Positions 53,969-64,000 of a stretch of DNA of 64,000 nucleotides are shown here, piece after piece. The stretch spans positions 744,001 to 808,000 of the forward strand of contig NADL03000692.1 in the NCBI GenBank assembly GCA_002205965.3, written 5' to 3'. A program made the position numbers and the translations under genes. The stretch is from Kappaphycus alvarezii (lineage: Eukaryota > Rhodophyta > Florideophyceae > Gigartinales > Solieriaceae). The notes beneath the pieces were generated by a model. It was not told the DNA's origin and did no database searches. It was given only the letters and a program-made list of their open reading frames with translations. The stretch's first letter is position 1. Each line of letters opens with the position of its first letter.

Positions 53969-55054
53969 TTGTGCAATTTTCGTTTAGAAATGGCTTGGCC
54001 TGAGACCAAGAAAGTTGTTGACAGAGTTCATACCCGTGTCTGTGGTCAAGCGCCATACACAGACATCAGCCTTCTGTTGAAAAGGAACAAACCTTGGAGT
54101 GATGATTGTGCAAAGTACTTAGCTCAGATACTTGAGTCATGCAAACATTGCGCTGTTGTGCAGCTACCACAAGGAAATAAGCCAGTCTCCCTTGACAATT
54201 TATCACGTGAGTCCAATGAAGTATTACACGTGGACCATTTGTACTTGGGAAACAGTATTGTTTTTCACATAATGGATGCAGTTACCCGTTTTTCTACTGG
54301 AGACGTTTTGCAATCAACCGACATCAACGATGCCATTATAGTGTTACAAACAAGTTTTATCTCTCAATTTTTGGCTCCTGCAGCGATCCATGGAGACCAA
54401 GGCTTTAAGGCAAATGAATTTCAGGCATATGTGAAAAACCTGGGAATTAACTTTCGACCTGTTCTGGCAAGGCATCATAGCAAGATTGCTATTGAATCGA
54501 AGCATCGGGTCTTGAGAGACATTTTCCTACGTTTACAGTCTGCGAATCAAGACTGTAACGAGCGCTTATTCGTAAGTCAAACTTTGAGAATATCTAACGG
54601 TTTGTACGGTAATGATGCTGCCAGTGCATACGAACTTGCAAAGGGCTTTACTCGCCCAATGACCGGGGGATATACTATCCACCTCCCGAGTGAAGTGAGA
54701 TACGCACATAGTGAGATGATAGCGAAGGGAAAGCTAAATACTATAATGTCGAAGAAAAGTGTCCAAAAGAAATCTATCAAGCCTGGTGACTTGGTACATG
54801 TGTACACTAAAGACCAGAAACACAAACGAGGAGCCTGTTCGTTGCCAAAGTCTGTGCTGAAATATGATAATTCAGCCGGGATCGTTTCTGTGCCTGGAAA
54901 GCAAGGAAAAGTTATATTGGCAGCAATCGAGGATGTGCTTCATGCTGTAAGGGACACGAATGCTCTGGCACTGGCCATTCAGGAGGCTACTGATCAGTGT
55001 GATAAATTTATTGGAGACTCATTGAATCTCGAAAGCAACGTTGAACAACACTAA
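53969..55054 (+). CDS. Copia 2 integrase
   Basis: A clean 361-codon frame. The zinc domain has HTRVCGQAPYTDISLLLKRN and CKHCAVV (H...H-type half unclear). The core has VDHLYLGNSIVFHIMDAVTR (Asp), IHGDQGFKANEF (Asp) and HSKIAIESKHRVLRDIFLRL (Glu). A long C-terminal part has KPGDLVHVYTKDQKHKRGAC and RDTNALALAIQEATDQCDKF. Catalyses insertion of the cDNA. The Glu block HSKIAIESKH replaces the usual QNGVAER form, so this is a diverged Copia branch. The best preserved gene of the element; RT follows 50 bp downstream. Confidence 0.8.
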   Translation: MCNFRLEMAWPETKKVVDRVHTRVCGQAPYTDISLLLKRNKPWSDDCAKYLAQILESCKHCAVVQLPQGNKPVSLDNLSRESNEVLHVDHLYLGNSIVFHIMDAVTRFSTGDVLQSTDINDAIIVLQTSFISQFLAPAAIHGDQGFKANEFQAYVKNLGINFRPVLARHHSKIAIESKHRVLRDIFLRLQSANQDCNERLFVSQTLRISNGLYGNDAASAYELAKGFTRPMTGGYTIHLPSEVRYAHSEMIAKGKLNTIMSKKSVQKKSIKPGDLVHVYTKDQKHKRGACSLPKSVLKYDNSAGIVSVPGKQGKVILAAIEDVLHAVRDTNALALAIQEATDQCDKFIGDSLNLESNVEQH

Positions 55055-55102
55055 GCATCTTATACAGCGAGCGGAGCCAAGAACAAGCCTGATGATTGTG
55101 AT

Positions 55103-56876
55103 ATGGGTGGTGTAAATGAAGCAACAGCTACGGACGAAATCAATTCAGATCATGTTCTACCGTTATATCTCATAACAGAAGAACATTTTGTTCGCATACC
55201 ATCGGATGATTCGGAAGAAGTTAATTCAATGGACTATAAAATACTGGCTAATGGTATTGAGATGTTACCTGGGAATGAAATCAAATCATGTGAGCAGGAA
55301 TATTTGAGACAGTACTACTATCTGTTCAAATCGAAGGAATTCCTTAGCCATCAAACACAACGCTTGCCTATGTCTGTGCTACACGATGCATATGAGAATG
55401 AAGAGTCTGCATTCTTGGAAAACTGTGATGAAATACATTTATCAAAGGTATATCGTGATTCTAACGTAATAAGCAGTCATGTATTGTACAAAGTGGAGGT
55501 CCAAGATGATGACACACTGCTATGTAAGGCCCGCATTGCGCCCCATGGTAATAAGGACCGGGAACGATTTCATCTCAAGACTGACTCAGCTCCATGCCAT
55601 CCACAGGGGATTCGCATATTACTATCAATATATACACTGTATTCTTGGTTCTTGAGTAAGGTTGATATCAAAAGTGCGTTTCTCCAATCTGGAGCTGCTA
55701 TGAGAGATTTTTATGTGATCCCGCCTCGTGAGTGTTCCAAGAGGTCATTCTATTGGTTGCTCAAGGTTGCATCGTATGGACTTGTAAATGCCAATGCCAA
55801 GTGGCAGTGGCTCTCTGATTGAACATTTATAGACCTCGGATTATCAAGTGTAGTCTAAGTTCCGCAGTTGTTCTACTTGGAGAGGGGCGATGAGTTGATA
55901 CTAATCGCTGCAAAAGTAGTAGACTATATTCTGGTAGGTGGTGCGGATCATGTTAGGAAATAAGTTATCCAAAGGCTAGCCAAGGTTTACAAGATTGGGA
56001 CAATTGTGCATATGCCTGGCGAATTCAAGTTTTTTGGTATGAATATTCTGCATAATGAAGACGGTACTATCCGTATTTTGGATCAAGGAAAGCTGAACGA
56101 AATTGAACCAAATGCGTTAACACGCCCCCGACGAAAGGAGATAAAAGAAACAATTAATGCAGTAGAACTTCACAGTTTTATGTCTGTGAATGGTTCATTG
56201 AGATTTTCTTGGATCTAATGTGAGCCCTTTTGCTTGCTATCCATCTAGTTCAATGCAGCAGACTTCTGGAGAGCCAACAGTTAATGAAATCATCCGGCAA
56301 ACTAATACACTTCGTGAAGTTAAGAGACATGGTACTACATCGACATATAATCGACCTTCGTCGCGTGTTTCATTTGATATATCTGCTCTCGTTTTTGCTG
56401 ATGCTGCGAGACCGTCAGAAAATGGGCAACTTGGCTAATTTGCTGGTCTTTTGATAGGAAAATTCCTGAAAAACTTTACTTTTCACCGACTGATTTGGTC
56501 TTCTCATCTTTCGAGGCGCCCTGTGAAATCTATAGATTCCGCAGAAGTGCTTGCGGCCGGTATTGGTATGAATGAAGGACATACCATATCATCTGCCTAC
56601 AAGGTGTTACTAGATGTAGATATTCATCCTTCAATTGTTGTTGATTCTAAGGAATTATTCACCTCTATGTCGACCTGTCGATGCCCAGAAGACAAGAGCA
56701 TCCGGGGTGATGTACAGTTGTTTAGATATTACTTTGAAAAACATCAGCTCAACCACGTCATCTGGATCCCTGGTGCAACGAATCTGGCAGATCCTCTCAA
56801 AAAGAAAGATAGTCCACTTGCAGCACCTCTGCAGTTGATGCTATTCGAAGTTGGTTTACCTATTTCATTCCCATAA
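55103..56876 (+). pseudogene. Copia 2 reverse transcriptase and RNase H
   Basis: Frame 55103-55822: CKARIAPHGNKDRERFHLKT, FLSKVDIKSAFLQSGAAMRD, YVIPPRECSKRSFYWLLKVA, SYGLVNANAKWQW, then a stop. The catalytic YVDD region (about 55900) is not legible. Then GEFKFFGMNI (56006-56218), SVNGSLRF, SPFACYPSSSMQQ, and RNase H: FADAARPSENGQLG, RRPVKSIDSAEVLAAGIGMN, VDSKELFTSMST, RGDVQLFRYYFE, WIPGATNLADPLKKKDSPL, ending at 56876. Three to four frame breaks. Confidence 0.8.
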
Positions 56877-56921
56877 CCTGAATCACGCTCTCCCTATGCG
56901 TCTGAGCATAGTACATGTATT

Positions 56922-56933
56922 GAAAAGGGAGGA
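56922..56933 (+). promoter_or_regulatory. Polypurine tract of Copia 2
   Basis: GAAAAGGGAGGA, 45 bp after the RNase H stop and just before TGTATAACATC, a plausible LTR start. Confidence 0.6.
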
Positions 56934-56934
56934 T

Positions 56935-57250
56935 TGTATAACATCAGGTCATCTGTCAGTATGCCTCCTGCTTGGCATTGAAGGAGACTGATGTAATCTA
57001 CTGATTACTTGGAGATTATTACGAACAGTTAATAATCTAGTGCTGCGCATCCCGGAGAGATATTTGATTATTTCGAGTTACCCGATTTTCATACCCAAGG
57101 CTTCGTTCGGTGCAGTACTATATATTCGTAGATTTGTAGTAATGTCCGTATCAAATAAAAACAATGAAAACAGAGACAGAGACAAAGACAGAGAAACGAT
57201 GGGACGCTGAGACACAGCTGAGACTACGGAGCCTGAGTCAATCACAAAAA
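56935..57250 (+). repeat. Putative 3' LTR of Copia 2
   Basis: Begins TGTATAACATC after the polypurine tract. It contains a TATA-like tactatatattc near 57117 and AATAAA near 57158. No matching 5' LTR was found in the window, so the end is a guess. Confidence 0.45.
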
Positions 57251-57295
57251 AGATTTACTGAGACTAAACTGAGACTTTGAGACTATTGAGACCAA
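57165..57295. repeat. GAGACN-rich purine repeat
   Basis: gacagagacagagacaaaga followed by many tgagact-type units. Simple-sequence repeat at or after the putative LTR end. Confidence 0.6.
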
Positions 57296-57479
57296 TCCAC
57301 TTGCATACCCTTTTTGAGTCCTCACTTTATATTCATACCCTTTTTTCCCAAACATGAATCAGAGACGATGGCTTTTCTACCACCATATTAGAAGCTCATG
57401 ATAACGCACCCCCCGAGACGTGAATTTTTTCGGGTTTTGAGTGTGATTAGAAAGATTCCGAAGTTACATAGAGTTTCCA

Positions 57480-60400
57480 ACCACGGTTCTTCTCTACTTT
57501 CTAGCTTCTTTTCGTAAAGAAGCTTTTAAGCGCCTGATTACCGGTGAAATCATCAAATTCAGAAGCTTCAAGATAGCTCCTGAGTCACCCCCGAAAACCA
57601 AGCAAAGCCAGAAGATTCCCGTCATTTTCAATGCATTACGACTCAGAGGGTGAAAGCTCCTCTGGATAAAAAAATTTCCACGATCCCTTCCATTATCATC
57701 CAACTACGTTGGAATTTCGACGATAGCAAGCTTTGAATCATCTAAATGACCACGAATGGGGTTTTCCAATTAGGAGCGACTAAGATTGGAGCCAATTTCA
57801 TTGCATTCTTTAGCATCTGAAAAGCCTTATCATACGTTTGATCCCGTTTCCTTATTCCTCGAATGTTTTTCGTCAGACCCATGAGAGGTGCAGCAATTTC
57901 GAAGAACTTAAGTAAGAAACTACGGAAAATTGTATAATACCAGGGAATCTTCTCATTTCAGTCAAAGAAATAAGTTTTGGCCAAGTCTGTAGGACTTAAA
58001 ACGTATAAAATCCGATATAAATGCCGTCCTATCCGACACTAAAACCAGTGAACTCAAGCTCTTTCTGAGAGAAAGGGCATTTTCCCGGGTAGATGTACAT
58101 ATTATGTTCCTCAGTTCGCTTTAATGCAATTTCCAGATTTTCATAATGTTCTTCCTTGTTCTTGCTGAACATTAGGAGAACAACCATCAAGAAAACCATG
58201 AAATATCTTCAAAGTCTTAAAAGATCTGTTAAATTATCGATTGAGACCTTGCAGGAGCATTGCAAAGTCCCATACGCATAAAAAGATATTCAAATTGTTT
58301 ATATTTTGTATTGAACGGGTCTTTTATATTTCTTTTTCTTTCAACCTTATCTGAAGAAATGCTGTTTAAGATCAAGCTGGAAGAAAAATTTCGCATCTCA
58401 AAGCCGACCGAAATTTTCATTATAACGAGGTCGTATATAATTGCCTCTTATTTTGATGCGATTTAAAGCACGGTGATCAAAAAACCCTCTAAGCTTTCCA
58501 TTCTTTTCTTCCAAAAGGAGACAAGGTGCCCCACATATTTTTTTAGTGGATCTTAGCTTCCCATTCCCCAAAAGAGATTAGACGAACTCTTTTGCTCCTC
58601 TGGTTTCATATGAGGACAACTGGGACAGAAGTCCATGAATTGCCTTTCCTCTTTCCTGCATTTGTATATCATGGTGCACTGTTCTAACAGGAGGAGGGAC
58701 ATTAAGAAAATCTTCACGAAGGGCATCTTTATACTTTTCCAGTATACTTTTTAGCTTTCCATTTGACTCAGAATCTTTTATTCTTCTCATTTTGGGAACC
58801 TCAAGTTATCGAAACACTTTGAAGTAACTTTCATATTTCATCATTTGTCTAAACTTCTCCATTCCCAAATTAGGAATATCAATACAATTTTCAGCACAGA
58901 ACTCAATCAGTGAAATAGAAACATTTTTCAACATTACAATACGTCGTTGGTAGTCGACATTTGGGTTGTGGGCAACATTCCACGGCATTCGCAACAGAAT
59001 ATCATATCTATTCCAGGAGATAGCCCGGTTAGAAGTGTAGGTAGATTCATGTAATGGTACAGTTCCGCTGAAAATGCTCTCAGATGCCTCTTCCGTAATC
59101 CCCTTGCGTGATTGACAGATAACGATTGGGTCAGGCCGAGTCTCAACCAAGTTCCTATTCTTTTCAGGAGCCCTGTTGAAACTACGTTAGTATTGCATCC
59201 ATCGTCCTTTCGTACTTTGTACGTTTGTATGCATGTATGTATGTTCTATGCAGTCTAGCATCAAAAACTAATAAAGTATTTACTGGAATTGGTCCATCAG
59301 TAAAGATGCTGTGGGGTGTTAAGCGCACACGAGCAGATCAAGGTAGAACGGTGGTTGAAACTTTTGGTTGAGGCTCACTGGGTTAAACCGGCCGCTCCAA
59401 ACCAGGGTTTATATAGAACTGAAGATAGCTACAAACTAAAGGAAAATGCAGTCTAACAGTAGCGAATTCAAAGGTGTTCCCGTAAAACAGCCCTGACGGT
59501 ATCGTAAGTAGCGCTTTCAGAATTGTAGTCGGCACGAGTGACATACTCTGAAAAGATGTAAGAAGTACATTGGTCCAGGTGGCATGGGATAGCAAGGCGA
59601 CTTTTGATTGGTAAAGCAATGATATAATATCCCAGTGTGAAACTTGCCCGTAACTATTCCAAGTGTACCAATGGGGTCAAACGCTGTGTTCAGAACTGTA
59701 AGGAAGGAGTAATGACAGCAAAGTGCCTAGTAGCACTGGGAAAGGTTACCATTGGTTTGAATCTACAGTACAGTAGATGCAGTGAATTCGTGTAAAGCTG
59801 TAAGGTCTGTGAAGTGAAATACAACAGATGATCTCATCTGAACTAGACGTGATTCCATTAGATTCGACCTCGGAGACGCTCAAATTTTTTCTGTCCTCTG
59901 ATAATTTAGCTCCGATGATGTCCTTAACCGTTTTACTCTGGTCATTGGAACATCTGCTCACATTTATTATTGGTCTCAACTGACTGTTCAAAACGTATGG
60001 TGTAACAACTAGTTTTCTAAGTCAAAGCTGTTCAAAGCATTACCGTGTACTGGCTGTGTGTTTTTCGCCATTATGCAACTGTAATCCCTGTTATCTGTAT
60101 TACAGTTTCCTTTTTTGTGTTTTTAAGGACTAAATCTTTCTTTATGATACTTAAAGCATTGGTTCTCATTTCTGACGCTACCCATTGGGACTACGTTACA
60201 GGTTACATATCTCCGTTGGCATAGGACCTGAGGCATTTTCTTTATTTGAAAATGAACCTCTGCTAGTGAATAAACATACTCCATAAAATTCTCCATCAAT
60301 GTTAAGAGCAATAGTAATAGCAGTTTCGAACCTGAATGGATTATATTTACGGAACTTCAGCAGAATGTGCGGTCAGAATGTGCGGTCTGAGTCCTTCACA

Positions 60401-60810
60401 TAATTGCACCAAGATTTCCGACTCACTTATACAGTTCATATTGGTAACCAAATTCCTGAACTCCGAGACACACAGCAATTTTTTTTCTAGAGGAACTTGA
60501 GAAGCCCCTCACGAGTTGTGATAGGACTATCCTGGGGAAAAAAGTAGCCTCAACCAAGGGTTTGAAAGCTTTCCTTGTCGGCGGCACAATGTTCTTAGAA
60601 ACAAGCATATTACACCAGTTAGCCGCAGTACAGGCATAAATGTTGAAGCGAAGTCAATACCATTATGTGTACTGGTAACTTCGCTCTGACCAACTTGAAT
60701 AAAACTCGGGTGCTTTTCAACTGAATGCAACAATGACCAAACCTTTAACGAATCTCGAGTCCCATCTAACAACACAGGCTTATTTTGTTTGGAGAAAAAT
60801 ATGTTCAAAA
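57480..60810 (-). pseudogene. Ty3/Gypsy-B gag-protease-RT, decayed
   Basis: On the minus strand: gag with LLDGTRDSLKVWSLLHSVEK and IQVGQSEVTSTHNGIDFAST (60790-60640), then KAFKPLVEATFF (60560). The protease end is RYDILLRMPWNVAHNP with VDYQRRIV (59010-58940). The RT entry is LEKYKDALREDF and PPPVRTVHHDIQ (58740-58670). RT reads FNTKYKQFEYLFMRMGLCNA (58310-58250), then SKNKEEHYENLEIAL near 58170, then FSQKELEFTGFSVG. The catalytic YXDD has decayed (FLMVVLLMFSKN). RNase H and integrase are not legible before 57480. A different branch from Gypsy A. Confidence 0.75.
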
Positions 60811-63060
60811 AAACCCTTAACGTCTCACACCATCACATAAGTTTAATAAAAGCAATTCAACTTGAAGTTTGCAAGGCCTAAATGACTGGTTGGCTCCCTA
60901 CCGGTAGAGAGAGTGACAAACCAGTAGCTCTGATCACACCTACACTCCGAGGTAACATAACAATCCGTTCGTGATATATCCACCAGTCCAATATATCGAA
61001 CGCGATCGTTTTTCCTTACCCAATGGGAAAGCTTCTTCAGCAAACCTTAAGCTGACCAATAACCAACAAGTACCCATTCTGAGCTCGTACCCCTTAGTCC
61101 AAGTCCAGTCAAAGTCGATATTTAAAAGCGTAAATTGAATAAATGACCCAGTCGGCGCACCTAGATAACAGTCAGCAATTGAAATAGGATTGTAGAGGAA
61201 TACTGAAAGGGTGCCCTGAAATGGGGACTTGGTCAGAAGCATGGCTTTACTAAGGCAACTAAGTTAAGCCCAATTATCCACTGTAAGTATTATACACAGT
61301 ATCTCGCAGCTTCGTGAGTCCTTCACGCTACCTGTACAAAATGGCCTAGAGAAAACAGCCTTCGCTGCACCCAAACGTCCCTGGGTACCGAGATCTCCAA
61401 TTGGTAACCATGAGCTATGTGAAACAATGGATTTTTTAGTACCTGGCAACCTATCTCAAAGGAAATCTCCTGTACTTTGCATTTCAGCCCAGAAGTACGT
61501 TATATGAGACATTGATGGCAGTAAAATGATATCCAAATATTTCCAAATTTTAACAACGCACGGAAAGAAAAGAAATTCCATAGGTAAAAATCCTCGAACT
61601 AGAACAAGACGAAAGCGAAACAGTAGTGGAGCTGAGGGAAGCTATGCTACGAGTAAAGCAGAGAGTGAGGCACCCGGGGCGCTGCGCAAGGAGTGATGGA
61701 GATAATGGAAGTGGGTTTCAGAAATTTAGGGGGCAAAGGCTCAATGGAGTGTAGCTATATTACCTCAAAAATCTAGAATAACCCCGCTTTTCTAATAGCC
61801 AGTACAATACTGTAGCTCTAGCGTAGTACATGCAGATTCTAGCTCAGTTACTAAAAAGTATTTTAGTAACTAGAGAATAGGTACTGGTAAAATGCAACTA
61901 CTAAAAGAAATACCATGAGTACCTGTAGCGTGCCGATACGTCAAATAAATTGGTTACGCATAAATTAAAAGATTATGTATATAACCCTGTAAGATTATCA
62001 CCAATTCATAGAACGAGATTCTTATCCAAGTTCTCTATAACATCAATTTCTAATAAAGAACTGTAATAACGAAACGAATAAGTGTCTATTACACAGCCGT
62101 TTACATGTGGCCACATTGGCACCACCTAAGTTGACTTATCATTCCGCTCGAATCGCACAGTGTGAAACCGTTAACGTTGGAAAGTAATATTTCAAGAAGT
62201 TGAATAATGCCAGAAAGTTTCCCTCCGAGCAATTTGGTGTAGTTTTTACTGAGTTGAACATATCCGTTTTAAGTATTGTGGCAAGATAAGACGCCCCAAA
62301 ATCTATGCATTCTCGAGGATTTCAGATAAGATATTGAATATTTGTCATGCTCTACACTACATGGCTGGTTTGAAAGTTGGCCGTCTTGATGATGATTGAT
62401 TCAAAGTTAGTTATATAACACAATGGCCAGGCTTACAACTTGCTAGTGGATATATGTTGCATTCGCGAGACTCATCGAAGTAGCAAATTGACGAGCGTAT
62501 CTCACTAGGCCTCTGAGGCCAGTTTAGTTGAACCGTTTTCAAAGCCGCCTAAGCGCCATTTGTTACCTCAAGTGATGTGACAGGGACATGCGGCGCATAC
62601 CATCAAGCTGTGGATAGTTGGTCCAGATGGACGTTTTCCACAATTAGTTGTAGGCGATTAGAAGTATATGTGCATGTCACTACTGGGCTACAGTTTGTGA
62701 TGCGATTAATTACGTGCACATACAGTACTGCACTGTACGTGCTGGAAACTTTCCTTCCACTGGGGACGTTGATTGGAGTAGCGGGGTAGTTGAGGCGATG
62801 TTAAATACTGTAGGTTCTTATGCCCAGTCTGTTCGCTACTCAGTGGACTGGGTCCTTTATATAGTGCTACAATAGCTTAATACCTTATTTTTTTTTAGAT
62901 TAGGTATATTTCAGGGGAGACGAAATTATTTCCCTAAAGAGAGGAGCTAGCTAAATAATCACACTGACTGCATCTGTAGTCTGAGTATTGCACTCAATTT
63001 ATTACAGAGCTCCTTAATAAGGTGTATATCTACAGGAAACTCTGGAATTTTGTCGCTCGA
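60811..63060. other. No gene recognised
   Basis: Short open frames only, none with a family motif. Possibly the 5' region of Gypsy B near 60.8-61.4 kb, then unidentified AT-rich DNA. Confidence 0.4.
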
Positions 63061-63079
63061 ATACTATATACTGTGCACT

Positions 63080-64000
63080 CGTACGATTTTCAAGGCGCGG
63101 TAAGCGACAAAACTTCTGATATAGTTGAGCGAAAACAAGGAGATGGGTAAGGACTACAGTCAAATGGACTATAAGCGAATACAGAAGGAGCAGGGTCTAA
63201 CACTTATGCTCTGTGAACACCGTAAGAAAAACGGTTCTTGGGTCTGAGGTTGTCTCTCAATTTCCAGCCATTTGGGACTGACCTGAGGTTTTATACCAAC
63301 TTGCTTGAACTCTGCAAGTCAAAGCAGTTTACTCAGAATATACATACTTTTGGCTAATCTTAAATTACCAAACAAAAAATAATATGTACCACAAAATGCA
63401 TCGAATGGAATTATGTGAAAGATAAAGGCTAAAAGCAGATAATTTCAGAGTAAATACCTAGAATTCCTCCTCAAAATCTTTGTCCCCGAGATCAGAGCCA
63501 AAACATTCCTCCAAAGTATCCATACCCCTAATGCAGTCCCTAAAAAGCCCGTCGAACGGCCCAGAATGACAAATAGGATCCTTGGACATATCCAACTCCT
63601 CCAATACCTCCTCACAACCTTTAGCTCCTCTCAATACCTGTCAAAAGATTCAGTAATAAAGATTTATCCATCTATCTCCCCTATATCTTCCAAAGCAGCT
63701 CCCCCACCGGTGTACACGAGAAACCCCCCGGGTTCACCCAGTCCTCATCACCTTCCGATCGTTCTACCTCTACCTCAGCCTCCCGTCCTTCACTTCCTCC
63801 TCTATCTCCTCTTCCTCTACCTCCTCCTCTACCTATTTTACCTCCTCGAGGCAGTGCCGGTGGACTCACTCCCGAATGCGTTTCCGGTCCATTCTTCTAC
63901 AAAAATAATCACAGTAGATCCATGGGCCATCAAGGGCAGAGCGTTGAGGGGGCGGTAGGCTCCAGATTACTTGTTGATAGTGAGGGGCGGGCGGAGGCTG
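63080..64000 (-). repeat. Gypsy-A LTR, minus orientation, runs off the window
   Basis: It shares aagcgacaaaact, gagcagggtcta, caacttgcttgaactctgca and tcaaagcagtttactcag with the other LTRs in the same orientation as 316-1400. The TATCA end is missing on the left. It continues past 64000. Confidence 0.7.
63460..63960 (-). pseudogene. LTR ORF copy, decayed
   Basis: Minus strand: RPLNALPLMAHG, then in a shifted frame YCDYFCRRMDRKRI and HRHCLEEVK, a broken acidic part, then GCEEVLEELDMSKDPICHSG, PFDGLFRDCIRGMDTLEECF and GSDLGDKDFEEEF. It is closest to the copy at 736-1257 (shared HSGPF block). Frameshifts and stops are present. Confidence 0.65.

Noticed and set aside
62577-62789. 70-codon plus frame
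   Set aside because: No motif, no homologue in the window, length expected by chance.

Overview
This window is eukaryotic, repeat-rich DNA that reads as a graveyard of nested transposable elements. It holds LTR retrotransposons (two Ty3/Gypsy groups, three Ty1/Copia elements), at least four families of non-LTR (LINE-like) elements, short LINE-mobilised (SINE-like) inserts, and one degraded DDE transposase. I see no bacterial operons, ribosome binding sites, rRNA genes or certain tRNA genes. The organism cannot be named from sequence alone; a repeat-rich alga, fungus or fungus-like protist would fit. Only one open frame, at 11.1-11.7 kb, looks like it might be a non-transposon gene.

Layout. 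0-9.9 kb: a composite inverted duplication (LINE fragment, Gypsy LTR, Copia piece in both arms) around a decayed Gypsy pol and a decayed Copia element. 10-14.3 kb: SINE-like tails and a Tudor-like single-exon ORF. 14.3-21.2 kb: a structurally complete but coding-dead Copia element with LTRs, primer binding site and polypurine tract, carrying a 94-bp insert in its 5' LTR and a solo Gypsy LTR before its 3' LTR. 21.2-25.5 kb: a decayed near-full-length LINE (LINE4) with two tiny inserts flanked by target-site duplications. 25.7-33.4 kb: the best preserved Gypsy element (gag, protease, RT, RNase H, integrase, about five frame breaks), with a normal 5' LTR but an inverted LTR copy at its 3' side. 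33.5-43 kb: LINE fragments, a tRNA-like SINE head, the DDE transposase, SINE copies and a Gypsy LTR piece. 43.4-48.9 kb: LINE1, split by a later LINE2 and by a solo LTR. 49-57.2 kb: LINE fragments and a third Copia element. 57.4-60.8 kb: a decayed second Gypsy group. 63.1-64 kb: another Gypsy LTR.

Two points tie the window together. First, the Gypsy LTRs carry, behind a conserved TATA-like box, a conserved open frame for an acidic protein ending in a motif like MDILEELFGSDLE; it is recognisable in five or six LTR copies. Second, LINE families and SINE-like inserts that differ elsewhere share a short 3' tail of the form TAAA..ACCC.AA.TTT. Three inserts of only 67-94 bp (two of the LINE1-type tail, one of a related tail) and one 140-bp SINE-like insert sit between perfect 10-11 bp target-site duplications. 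This suggests that one LINE machinery recognises a common tail. The LINE2 C-terminus carries a zinc motif plus RPD-x13-D, as in LINEs with a restriction-like endonuclease.

All coordinates come from reading by eye; element borders without a target-site duplication are approximate.
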